Positions 33,126 through 40,549 of a stretch of 40,549 nucleotides of DNA are shown piece by piece. Origin of the DNA: Candidatus Stahliibacteriota bacterium (GTDB taxonomy: Bacteria > Hydrothermota > Tepidihabitantia > SM23-42); contig JAUVZL010000022.1 in NCBI GenBank assembly GCA_030602565.1, positions 1 through 40,549 of the forward strand. Direction: 5' to 3'. The notes under the pieces are model-generated. The model ran no database searches and had not been told where the DNA came from. It saw only the letters and a program-made list of their open reading frames with translations. How positions within the stretch are numbered: the stretch's first letter is position 1; each line of letters starts with the position of its first letter. The position numbers were made by a program, and so were the translations under genes.

Positions 33126-33623
33126 ATGAATAAAATTCCTAAATACCTAAATTCCGAAATACCTAAAATTAAAGCAAAAAAAGGAATTGCCATGCTCGTT
33201 GCCCTCGGCACAATGATTCTAATTCTTATCATCGCTTCTTTAAGCATCTATATTATAACGCGCGGCTTAAAAGTCACGGCTGGTCAAACACGGTATGAAA
33301 CTGTTTATGAAGCCGGGGTAGCTTCATTAGAAATAGGTCTGGCAAGAGCTGTTTATCTCAATCAAAACCTCCAGCTCCCGGACACCTCAGAAGTAATACA
33401 GGTAGGCAGTTATGAATGCTCTCTTCATGTTGAAAGAACATCCGCCACGGCGATTACGCTTTCTGGTACCGCGTTGAAGTTTGCCCGCGCCATATCAGGT
33501 CCGGGCTCAACACCTTCGACCGGGAGTTACCGTACTTATTATATTAGCACGCGCGCTAAAGGAAAAGCCGGCGAGCAGGTAATGCTCGAAGTCTTACAGC
33601 GCTATACAATCTTAGCACAATAG
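33126..33623 (+). CDS. PilX-type minor pilin
   Basis: Starting at ATG 33126 (AGGAGG at 33115-33120), the product has 165 residues. The N-terminus MNKIPKYLNSEIPKIKAKKG precedes the PilX-like hydrophobic helix IAMLVALGTMILILIIASL. PilX proteins lack the Glu at +5, as here. The small soluble domain contains NLQLPDTSEVIQVGSYECS. The leader KIPKYLNSEIPK strongly resembles those of the upstream PilV-like protein and the downstream PilY1. Confidence 0.82.
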   Translation: MNKIPKYLNSEIPKIKAKKGIAMLVALGTMILILIIASLSIYIITRGLKVTAGQTRYETVYEAGVASLEIGLARAVYLNQNLQLPDTSEVIQVGSYECSLHVERTSATAITLSGTALKFARAISGPGSTPSTGSYRTYYISTRAKGKAGEQVMLEVLQRYTILAQ

Positions 33624-33632
33624 GAGGATAAG

Positions 33633-36600
33633 ATGTACAAAAATCCAAAATACCTAAAATCCAAAATACCTAAAATTATAGGAGGTAAAACTGCGACATT
33701 TGTTTTGCTGCTTTTCGTTTCATTTGGTTTTGCTCAGGAGATGGCGCCTTATTGCTGTGCGCCACCGTTTGTCACAACTGTGGTGCCACCAAATATCCTT
33801 ATTTCACTCGATAATTCAGGGAGTATGTTTGACCGCGCCTATGCCACCGATACAATCTATATGACTGATACAACGAGTTATTATGGTTATTTTAAACCGG
33901 AAAGCAATTATGTCTGGGCAGCCAACCACTTTGAATCAAACCCTGCAGGTCCCTGGCCTGGTAATATCCTTAACTGGGCTACGCATTCCCGTGCTGATAT
34001 CATCAAAAAAGTATTGACCGGCGGTAAAGGAAATCTCCTTGGCAGTGTGGCACGTTTGCTCAGTGAAGGAAGGAGTTCATGGCGAAAATACTATCGCCGA
34101 GATTTGACAAATTATAATGAATTCTATGTTTATCACTCAGCTAACCTGACCTATGTTACCGTGACCACCCACGGCAGCAACCCGCCGATCAATGCCACGA
34201 TGAGCGGCCGGTACATCGCGGTCGATATACCGGCAGAAGAGTATCGCGGGGTGCTCGACCAGATCGGCGATAAAGATGATGACGACCACTGGGATGACGA
34301 TGCGCCGATTTTCGGTCTATGGCATTATAATTATGGGTATGGCGCATATCCATTAGAGTGGCAACCGGGGGAACCGACCAATCCCGCATTTGCTGATAAT
34401 GGCGGGTATATTAGAGATTATCTTGGCGACCCGGATATCATCGATCTTAGAAATCATATAAATGATATGGTCTGTGATACCTGGACACCTCTTGCTGAAA
34501 GCTATTTCGAGATTCTCCACTACTTTTCGCAGGCTGCTCCTTATTATTCTAATAGCGCCTACTCTGTAAACCCGGGCGGTCTGCATGACCCTTATTATGA
34601 CAAGCATTTACATGACATGGTTGTGTGCCGCAGGTCCTTTGTCTTGATGCTTACTGATGGTGAATCAACCAAGGATTTAGTGATTCCCGATTCTGATGCA
34701 AGTATGCCCCATTGCTCAAATTTACGCGATTATGATAATGATGGCAACGACCCCGGTTCATATTCATCAAAAGGTAGTGATTATCTAGATGATATTTGTT
34801 TATATGGTCATGTCAATGACCTGCGTCCAGATACTGGCACTGGCTGGGGTAACCGGGAATTGATAGATAACCAATCCATTGATGTTTTTGTTATTTATGC
34901 CTTTGGTACATCTGGTTCACAACTTTTAATGGATGCAGCAAAGAATGGTGGATTCAAGGACTTGAACGGTGACAGTATGCCTGGTCCAGATCCAGCTGAA
35001 TGGGATGAAGACGGCGATGGTATTCCAGACAATTACTTTGAAGCAGAAAGTGGTTATGAGATCGAAGAAGCAATAATGAAAGCGATTATGGCTATGCTCG
35101 AAAGGATATCTTCATCTTCTGGTGTGGGTGTTGTTTCTGCGGGTTCTAAGTCTGGCGGTGCTACGGCTCAATCCCAGTTCTACCCGAGAAGAACATTCCC
35201 TACTGGTGAGGTCTTGACCTGGATAGGTACTTGTCAAAGCCTCTGGCTCGACCCTTATGGTTGGTTAAGAGAAGACACTCAACAGGATGCAATCCTTCAC
35301 TTGCAAAATGATCATGTAATAACCATGACATTTGACCCAAGCGCTGGAGGTACTGGTAATGTCGTGATTCATAGATATCGGGATGTCAATGGCAGCGGCG
35401 ATCCTGCACAATTTGATTCTACTATCGCATCAGTGGAAATCGAGCAACTCATACCAATCTGGGATGCTGGAAAACGGCTCTGGGATCGTTTAGCGAACGA
35501 TCGGACCATAACAACCTTTGTTGATCTCGATGGCAACGGTGAAGTTAACCCGGCCACTGAACTCAAGGACTTTGTACCAGCTCAAGCGCCATTCTTAAGA
35601 CCCTATCTGGGAGTTACCACTGATGCTGACGCTGACACGCTAATCCAGTACATAAGGGGTATTGACTTTGATAATCTCAGAACCCGTACTGCAGACAATA
35701 AGGTCTGGAAATTGGGTGATATAATCAATTCTAATGCGGTTGCGGTCCAGGGTGCAATAGAACGGTACGACTTCATATATGGAGACAATAGTTATTTTGA
35801 CTATTATGAAGGGTATAAAGACCGCAAACAGGTTGTCTATACCGGTGCTAATGACGGCATGTTTCACTGTTTCAATGCGGGCAAATTAATTGACATGTCT
35901 ATGATGAGCCCTATGACACCAATCAAGTATGTGCCTGATGGTGATTCTCTCGGTGCTGAACTCTGGGCTTATATACCCTATAATCTCATCCCCCACCTCA
36001 AATGGCTAAAAGAACTTGCTTATTGCCATGTCTATTACAATGACATGAAGACCTATGTCACTGACGCTCAGATCTTCCCATCTGATCCGCCCGGTGGACT
36101 CCATCCCAATGGCTGGGGAACCATCCTTGTCGGCGGTATGCGCCTCGGCGGCATGCCGATTGATAATGATATCGACACCCGCACCTCGGCTTACTTTGCG
36201 ATCGATGTAACTGATCCGGAAAACCCGGTACCGATGTGGGAATTCACCCACCCTGACCTTGCTTTGACTACTTGCTATTCGGTCGTGGTAAAAGTCGACT
36301 CTACCTGGTTCCTGGTTTTCGGCTCGGGACCTGTAACCTGCAGCGGAGAAAGTAATCAACGCGCTAAAATCTTTGTACTTGACCTTAAGACCGGTACCTG
36401 GCTCAGAGATTTCACGATCGCCGAAGACGCATCCTTTATAACCAATATCTTCGGGGTTGACTGGGGTCTGGACTACATAGTTGACCGGATATATTGCGGC
36501 ACCTGCCATGAGGATGGTTCACTGCCTGGTGATTGGGGCGGTAAGATCTATGAGATTCTGACCCATGATAAGATTGACCCGAATGCCTGGACCATGACCG

Positions 36601-37262
36601 AGCTCTTTGATATGGAACGACCGATAACTGGCGAAGGGAGTGTTACAACTGATGACTATAATCACCTCTGGGTTTATTTCGGCAGCGGCAGGTTCTTCTC
36701 AGATATTGATGAAGCGGACATGACGTACCACCGTTATATTGGCATGAGGGTTGACTCGACGTGGCATGCAGCCACAGTAGCCGATCTGTATGATGTTACG
36801 AATGTCTGGATTGATACGTTACAACAAGTGCACGGCGCACCTGGTATCACAGCTTTTGACGATCTCATCGATTCGGTAAACGTAGCAACTGGTTGGTGGC
36901 GAGAATTCGATGAAGAGGGTGAACGAATTATTGCAACGTCTCTTGTCTTTGGCGGCGCAGTTTTATTCACCGCTTTTGTGCCAACCGGCGACATCTGCTC
37001 TTACGGTGGAGAAGGTAATCTGTGGGCACTTTTCTACAGAACCGGCACGGCATATATCCAACCATTTCTCACGCCGGATTCTCTGGATATACGTCACCCA
37101 GAAAAAATTTCGCTCGGACCGGGTATGCCATCAGAACCAAGCTTGTATGTAAGTGCCGATCAGACCAAGGTCTTTATTCAGGCCGGCGGTGGTATTGTCT
37201 CACCAGAAACCGGTATCCCTGGCTTACCTGAATCAGGTGTTATTATCTGGAAGGGTAGATAA
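33633..37262 (+). CDS. pilY1: PilY1-like pilus tip adhesin
   Basis: PilY1 sits at the tip of type IV pili and is needed for assembly, adhesion and mechanosensing. The 1209-residue protein has a leader with KNPKYLKSKIPK, a signal helix (TATFVLLLFVSFGFAQ), a VWA-like N-terminal region with MIDAS LDNSGSM (Asp60, Ser62, Ser64) and VLMLTDGES, and a C-terminal beta-propeller with VYTGANDGMFHCFNAG and WGTILVGGMRLGG. Calcium-binding loops appear repeatedly (DYDNDGNDPG, DEDGDGIPDNYF, DLDGNGEVNP). The pair CC at 41-42 may form a disulfide. AGGAGG is 6 nt upstream. The family match is strong; the ligand is unknown. Confidence 0.92.
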   Translation: MYKNPKYLKSKIPKIIGGKTATFVLLLFVSFGFAQEMAPYCCAPPFVTTVVPPNILISLDNSGSMFDRAYATDTIYMTDTTSYYGYFKPESNYVWAANHFESNPAGPWPGNILNWATHSRADIIKKVLTGGKGNLLGSVARLLSEGRSSWRKYYRRDLTNYNEFYVYHSANLTYVTVTTHGSNPPINATMSGRYIAVDIPAEEYRGVLDQIGDKDDDDHWDDDAPIFGLWHYNYGYGAYPLEWQPGEPTNPAFADNGGYIRDYLGDPDIIDLRNHINDMVCDTWTPLAESYFEILHYFSQAAPYYSNSAYSVNPGGLHDPYYDKHLHDMVVCRRSFVLMLTDGESTKDLVIPDSDASMPHCSNLRDYDNDGNDPGSYSSKGSDYLDDICLYGHVNDLRPDTGTGWGNRELIDNQSIDVFVIYAFGTSGSQLLMDAAKNGGFKDLNGDSMPGPDPAEWDEDGDGIPDNYFEAESGYEIEEAIMKAIMAMLERISSSSGVGVVSAGSKSGGATAQSQFYPRRTFPTGEVLTWIGTCQSLWLDPYGWLREDTQQDAILHLQNDHVITMTFDPSAGGTGNVVIHRYRDVNGSGDPAQFDSTIASVEIEQLIPIWDAGKRLWDRLANDRTITTFVDLDGNGEVNPATELKDFVPAQAPFLRPYLGVTTDADADTLIQYIRGIDFDNLRTRTADNKVWKLGDIINSNAVAVQGAIERYDFIYGDNSYFDYYEGYKDRKQVVYTGANDGMFHCFNAGKLIDMSMMSPMTPIKYVPDGDSLGAELWAYIPYNLIPHLKWLKELAYCHVYYNDMKTYVTDAQIFPSDPPGGLHPNGWGTILVGGMRLGGMPIDNDIDTRTSAYFAIDVTDPENPVPMWEFTHPDLALTTCYSVVVKVDSTWFLVFGSGPVTCSGESNQRAKIFVLDLKTGTWLRDFTIAEDASFITNIFGVDWGLDYIVDRIYCGTCHEDGSLPGDWGGKIYEILTHDKIDPNAWTMTELFDMERPITGEGSVTTDDYNHLWVYFGSGRFFSDIDEADMTYHRYIGMRVDSTWHAATVADLYDVTNVWIDTLQQVHGAPGITAFDDLIDSVNVATGWWREFDEEGERIIATSLVFGGAVLFTAFVPTGDICSYGGEGNLWALFYRTGTAYIQPFLTPDSLDIRHPEKISLGPGMPSEPSLYVSADQTKVFIQAGGGIVSPETGIPGLPESGVIIWKGR

Positions 37263-37272
37263 GGAGGCTGAC

Positions 37273-37611
37273 ATGAAAAAACTTTTACTTTGCTTGATAA
37301 TAGTTGCCCTGCCGCTAATGGCAGAAGAAATCTGGCTCGGCATGGTCAGCGGCGCGCAAGGTGATTCATTGATTCTCGTCGACGGTTTAAAAATATATGT
37401 CCCGAACCTAACTTTTGCCCAGTACCTCTCTGAAGACGATCATTTATTAGATAATATAGAAATCACTTACCCGTTCACTGCATCTCTGGTTGTTAACGAT
37501 CTATCAGACCCAGAATCACGTGCTGTTAGTAGTGCCAGTATCCCAACCATAAAGATCTACGAATTCTATGAGGTAAAAGAAGGTAGACTGGTAGAACGAA
37601 CATTCGATTAA
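37273..37611 (+). CDS. Small exported protein at end of pilus operon
   Basis: It has 112 residues and a signal peptide MKKLLLCLIIVALPLMAEE. The mature part is short, beta-rich (IWLGMVSGAQGDSLILVDG, then IEITYPFTASLVV) and acidic. AGGAGG at 37262-37267, 5 nt before the ATG, and 10 bp spacing to pilY1 put it in the same operon. Similar small exported proteins after pilY1 are sometimes PilE/TfpZ-like chaperones, but I see no direct match, so function is unassigned. Confidence 0.75.
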   Translation: MKKLLLCLIIVALPLMAEEIWLGMVSGAQGDSLILVDGLKIYVPNLTFAQYLSEDDHLLDNIEITYPFTASLVVNDLSDPESRAVSSASIPTIKIYEFYEVKEGRLVERTFD

Positions 37612-37620
37612 CGAAAAGAG

Positions 37621-37658
37621 TGGGTGTAGGCTTTGCCAATCGGTAAAGCCTACACCCA
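37621..37658 (+). terminator. Strong hairpin after pilus operon
   Basis: TGGGTGTAGGCTTT (37621-37634) and AAAGCCTACACCCA (37645-37658), perfect 14 bp stem extended by GCC/GGT. No T-tract. It sits 9 bp past the last stop codon, so terminator or mRNA-end protection is plausible; it may also be a repeat. Confidence 0.55.
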
Positions 37659-37690
37659 GCTAATCCCCACAAAACAATCCGTCCTACCTT

Positions 37691-38440
37691 ATGGCGACAA
37701 TCCTAAAAGTAATAATGCGACGTCTCAGCAGAGTATTCATTACTCAAGGTTTATTTATCGCCAATGTACTCGTATTTCAGCAAGGCGATACTCTAAAATT
37801 CTTCGAAGGCAACGAGGTTATTGACCAATGGCTACTCTTTGAAGATCCTCAAAATCAATCATCTCGCCACGTTGTCTATACCAAGAAATCCAAGGTTTCT
37901 GCAGATAGCAGTTATTTCTTCATATACGAAGAAAAACGTCATACACTAACCGATAGTGTTTTCACAAAGATCACGCTATATAATGCTGGACAGGGAAAAC
38001 TATGGGAAAAATCTGCTAATAATGAAAGAAAAATCTCTTTTTATCTAACCTCCATATACAAAGACACCATTGTCCTGGTGACGACTAATACTGGCTACAC
38101 CAACCCGAGTCTTGAAATCATTGCAAATAACAAAAAGACAACGATCATAAAACCAAACCAATGGCATCGGATTATCCGGTATGCTATTTCACCAAATATG
38201 CAGTATTTTATTTTGCACGTCAAGAACCTCTATAACAAGAGGATGTGGGACTACATATATTTCATTGATACTGACACCTATGATGACTGGACCTATCTGT
38301 TCCCGATTTGCGTTTCGTGCAAAAGGAAAAAAATTGAATTGGCTGTTTATAATAATGGGAAGTCAGAAGTCATTTATAAAGGTGAACACCGGGTATTTTC
38401 CAAAAAGGGAAAATTGATCGATATCTACAGGAAATTATGA
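37691..38440 (+). CDS. Exported protein of unknown function, possible beta-propeller-like
   Basis: The 249-residue protein has an N-terminal hydrophobic stretch after a basic start (MATILKVIMRRLSRVFITQG…) compatible with a signal or anchor. The rest is rich in beta strands and aromatic residues (WLLFEDPQNQ, YFFIYEEKRH, YFILHVKNLY, IYFIDTDTYDDWTYLFP) with repeats of about 45 residues, reminiscent of WD-like/TolB-like repeats. No Shine-Dalgarno site or clear promoter is seen before ATG 37691, so the start is uncertain. I recognise no family. Confidence 0.6.
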   Translation: MATILKVIMRRLSRVFITQGLFIANVLVFQQGDTLKFFEGNEVIDQWLLFEDPQNQSSRHVVYTKKSKVSADSSYFFIYEEKRHTLTDSVFTKITLYNAGQGKLWEKSANNERKISFYLTSIYKDTIVLVTTNTGYTNPSLEIIANNKKTTIIKPNQWHRIIRYAISPNMQYFILHVKNLYNKRMWDYIYFIDTDTYDDWTYLFPICVSCKRKKIELAVYNNGKSEVIYKGEHRVFSKKGKLIDIYRKL

Positions 38441-38470
38441 TCGCGCACCATAGAAGTAATACCTACTTTA

Positions 38471-38498
38471 TTGACATTTCCTTCTTTTTGTTTATATT
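38471..38498 (+). promoter_or_regulatory. Promoter of the He_PIG-like protein gene
   Basis: TTGACA at 38471-38476, 16 bp spacer, TATATT at 38493-38498. Start near 38505 leaves a 13 nt leader with GGAGGTGA before TTG 38518, so this unit is leadered. Confidence 0.7.
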
Positions 38499-38517
38499 TA
38501 ATCAATGGAGGTGAAAT

Positions 38518-39432
38518 TTGAAATTTTTTGCAAAACAGTTTTTTTTTATATTGCTCGTTAGTCTATTTGTCGTTCATTGTGGCAATGGGAAAAAGCAGGA
38601 TCAGGGTAAAGAAAAAACCAATACCCCGCCGGTGATAAATGAAGTTAGCCTATTACCGCTAAACCCCACGGTCCAATCGCGTATCCAGGCACAAATCCTG
38701 AGCACTGACAAAGAAGCCGACCCGATCACTTATACGGTGAAGTGGTTCCTCAACGGAGAAAAAATCGGTGAAGGTATGTCACTGACCTATGACGAAGTAC
38801 GAAAAGGTGATAAGATCTTTGCTGAAGTTACGCCTTACGATGGCAAGGCATATGGCAAATCAGTGATGTCTAATGAAATTATTATAGGTGGTTCACCGCC
38901 GAGGATAATCTCCTTGCAGGTCGCGCCCGAGTCTTTATTCGTCACCACTCCACGAGTTGTGGTAAGTGCCCTGGCTGAAGATCCAGATAAGGATTCAATA
39001 AGGATCATCATCCATTGGGTCGTAAAAAATGAAGTCATCCCGGATACGACAAATGCTCTCGACCTAAAAAGGTTCGGTTTGAAAAAGAACGATGTGATCA
39101 CTGGTTCAGCCTTTGTTGATGATGGTGAGTTCAGATCTGAGGGATTTCTTTTTGAGTTGATCATTGCCAATGCACCGCCAGTCTTTACCAGAGAAGTAGA
39201 CTCTGTAAAATGTGCACCCGACAGTATCTATTACAAACTGCCTATTTTTGACCCTGATGAAGATGCGATAACCTATGAAATTCTGGATGCGCCGACCGGG
39301 ATAATGATCGACCAAAATACCGGTACAATTTACGGTAGTGCTGGAGAAGTTACATCATTTGAGATAACGATACGCGCCACAGATACAGATGGCGCCTATA
39401 TGGAAGCTCAGTTTACCTTAACCTCGCCGTAA
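38518..39432 (+). CDS. Exported protein with Ig/cadherin-like repeats (possible lipoprotein)
   Basis: The 304-residue protein begins with a signal segment KFFAKQFFFILLVSLFVVHC. Cys20 followed by GNGKKQ may be lipidated, although His at -1 is not canonical. Three beta-sandwich-like units follow: PPVINEVSLLPLNP… with a WFLNGEKIGEG strand; PPRIISLQVAPESL… with IIHWVVKNEV; and a final He_PIG-like unit, PPVFTREVDSV… with GIMIDQNTGTIYGSAG. The linker prolines mark the unit borders. The start is TTG 38518 behind GGAGGTGA. It is probably a cell-surface or periplasmic structural protein. No enzymatic motif seen. Confidence 0.75.
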   Translation: MKFFAKQFFFILLVSLFVVHCGNGKKQDQGKEKTNTPPVINEVSLLPLNPTVQSRIQAQILSTDKEADPITYTVKWFLNGEKIGEGMSLTYDEVRKGDKIFAEVTPYDGKAYGKSVMSNEIIIGGSPPRIISLQVAPESLFVTTPRVVVSALAEDPDKDSIRIIIHWVVKNEVIPDTTNALDLKRFGLKKNDVITGSAFVDDGEFRSEGFLFELIIANAPPVFTREVDSVKCAPDSIYYKLPIFDPDEDAITYEILDAPTGIMIDQNTGTIYGSAGEVTSFEITIRATDTDGAYMEAQFTLTSP

Positions 39433-39458
39433 TAGTTTATATTCACAATAATGAACCT

Positions 39459-39478
39459 CCCCGCCCCAAGGGGCGGGG
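39459..39478 (+). terminator. GC-rich hairpin after the He_PIG-like gene
   Basis: CCCCGCCCC (39459-39467) AA GGGGCGGGG (39470-39478) followed by TATCTTACTTTC, 27 bp after the stop. Good intrinsic-terminator candidate, weak T-tract. A second hairpin (CCCTCTCCC/GGGAGAGGG) lies at about 39512-39530. Confidence 0.6.
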
Positions 39479-39654
39479 TATCTTACTTTCAATTTCACCC
39501 TCACCCCTACCCTCTCCCGTCAAGGGAGAGGGAGTATTATATTTCACCCACGCCATAATTTATTAGCAGGGCATAATCTTCTTATCCCGTTTTTGCTCAA
39601 ATCTTTGATTTGACCGTAAAAACGAGGATCCCGCATTTTTCTTTATAAAGTGCG

Positions 39655-39745
39655 GGACTTCTTGCTTCTTGTCTTTTACTTCTTGCCTCTTGCTTCTTGT
39701 CTTTTACTTCTTACTTCTTTCTTCTTACTTCTTGCTTCTTCGGGT
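39655..39745. repeat. ACTTCTTGCTT microsatellite-like tract
   Basis: Imperfect repeats of TTCTTGCTTCTTG/TTTTACTTCTT. On the minus strand the tract encodes the last residues of the ferredoxin (KKQEVRRKK) and its stop codon. Confidence 0.8.
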
Positions 39746-39938
39746 GGTCCGGATCAGACACTGCTGCGCCTACTGGACAAACCTCTGCGCACTGCGCCTC
39801 ATCAAAATGTCCTGCACACTCAACACATTTGTTAAAATCAATCACATAAATAGGGTCACCTTCACTAATTGCCTCAACTGGACATTCAGGTTCACAAAGT
39901 CCACAGCCAGTGCATTCATCAGTAATCTTATATGCCAT
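39711..39938 (-). CDS. 2[4Fe-4S] ferredoxin
   Basis: This low-potential electron carrier of 75 residues has the first cluster motif [12 protein letters not shown] and the second [18 protein letters not shown]. The second has eight residues between the second and third Cys, as in Allochromatium/Thauera-type (Alvin) ferredoxins. ATG 39938 follows AAGGAGGT by a good spacing. The C-terminal KKQEVRRKK comes from the adjacent low-complexity tract, so the original end was probably near SDPDHP. It is monocistronic and leadered. Could serve oxidoreductases elsewhere. Confidence 0.95.
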   Translation of the reverse strand: MAYKITDECTGCGLCEPECPVEAISEGDPIYVIDFNKCVECAGHFDEAQCAEVCPVGAAVSDPDHPKKQEVRRKK

Positions 39939-39961
39939 TTTACCTCCTTATTAAACGGATT

Positions 39962-39989
39962 ATTATATTGACTTTCTATTAAATGTCAA
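39962..39989 (-). promoter_or_regulatory. Promoter of ferredoxin gene
   Basis: Minus strand: TTGACA at 39989-39984, 16 bp spacer, TATAAT at 39967-39962; a leader of about 16-20 nt carries AAGGAGGT (39949-39942). Confidence 0.8.
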
Positions 39990-40549
39990 GACTGGCAATG
40001 ACCCCGTAAAACGAAGGGGGTCATTCCCTGGCTTGCCTGTCCTCTGACTAGATCAGGGGGACCAGGGAATCCAAATTCCTGGATCATCCGGTTAAACCGG
40101 ATGATGACACGAGAGTAAGTCGGATGATTAGAAACTTGGACACATCTTTATCCCTTGATTTTGAATTTATCAAATGAACTCCTCACATCAAATAGTTCTC
40201 ATATCATTTACGAAATGTATGTTCTCGACAAGGCTCGCCTGTCTCGAACAAGGTGAGAGGAACAGTAACTCTTTACTCTTCGAGTAAGTCCCACAGAAGG
40301 GGGGCGCATCGAGAAGTTCCTTTATGATGTAGTCGCACAATTCATCCACGCCCCTTATGAAGGAGCGGGATTCATCCACGCCCCTTATGAAGGAGCGGGA
40401 TTCATCGTGCAGAATATAGGAGTTCATTAGCTTGCTAATGTGTTGTCGCATGCGCCATTCCTTCACACAACTTGGCGGACAGGAAATGTCGCTATATTGA
40501 AAAATTTGAAAGAGTCGGATAAATCCGACCGCTACAAAATCTAACAAAA
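39990..40549. repeat. Terminal repeat cluster, no gene seen
   Basis: In order: hairpins ATGACCCC/GGGGTCAT and CATCCGGTT/AACCGGATG; the GAAACTTGGACACATC word (40131-40146); a copy of the left half of the 290 bp MITE-like element (about 40187-40330); two exact 30 bp tandem units (40341-40370, 40371-40400); a 60 bp segment inverse to about 17762-17822; and the 58 bp repeat of 30671-30728 (40492-40549), cut by the window end. Confidence 0.8.

Noticed and set aside
40341-40400. CRISPR array
   Set aside because: Only two adjacent units with no spacers and no cas genes in the window.
40188-40547. 119-residue minus-strand ORF at the window end
   Set aside because: Composed entirely of repeats, including the 30 bp tandem (giving a repeated ESRSFIRGVD); no family resemblance.

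Overview
This 40.5 kb window looks like one metagenome-style contig from an uncultured Gram-negative bacterium. It starts inside a 16S rRNA gene and stops exactly at the end of a 58 bp repeat that also occurs at 30671-30728, so both edges are plausibly assembly breaks. LpxC and LpxD imply an outer membrane with lipid A. Type IV pilus-type prepilins with PilY1, lipoproteins, and an M6 protease with a C-terminal FlgD/T9SS-like module also fit a Gram-negative cell. The protein style, the missing rimM, the 16S unlinked from 23S and the many short palindromic repeats remind me of candidate phylum WOR-3 (Stahlbacteria) or a neighbour. That placement is an impression, not a computed result.

Layout. 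1-1129: 3' two thirds of 16S rRNA, with a hairpin-forming insertion of about 51 nt on the 3' side of helix 22. 1241-4202: ribosomal/RNA-processing operon rpsP-khpA-trmD-rplS-rnhB-yraN, with a MITE-like element between rnhB and yraN. 4545-5447: EamA transporter. 5454-7270 (minus): lpxD-lpxC, with LpxC carrying an in-frame repeat insertion. 7586-11810: bioY, a fused MEMO1-AMMECR1 protein, and larB-larC for the nickel-pincer cofactor. 11981-13089: ECF sigma factor and zinc-finger anti-sigma. 13394-15869: beta-CASP ribonuclease-like protein and a Rossmann/DUF2520 protein. 15966-17183 (minus): AAA ATPase/DUF4143. 17953-21330: lipoprotein, membrane VWA protein and small multidrug-export family protein. 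21462-25629 (minus): TPR-like lipoprotein-pyrK-pyrD-pyrF-pyrE. 25823-27250 (minus): TldD/PmbA protease. 27612-30588 (minus): M6 protease and orphan histidine kinase. 31104-37611: pseudopilin/PilX/PilY1 operon behind a near-consensus sigma-54 promoter. 37691-39432: two exported proteins. 39711-39938 (minus): 2[4Fe-4S] ferredoxin. The final 600 bp is repeats.

Four signals run across the window. First, eight transcription units have TTGACN - 16/17 bp - TANNNT ending only 5-8 nt before the start codon, so their mRNAs should be leaderless, while operon-internal genes mostly have strong Shine-Dalgarno sites. Second, several families of short inverted repeats are scattered through the window. Some have entered or trimmed coding regions in frame: LpxC, the RnhB and PyrD C-termini, the sigma-factor N-terminus, the prepilin leaders and the ferredoxin tail. 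This resembles Rickettsia palindromic elements. Third, the 16S insertion lies in the V4 amplicon. Fourth, the pilus operon appears to be under sigma-54 control, and an orphan kinase lies just upstream.
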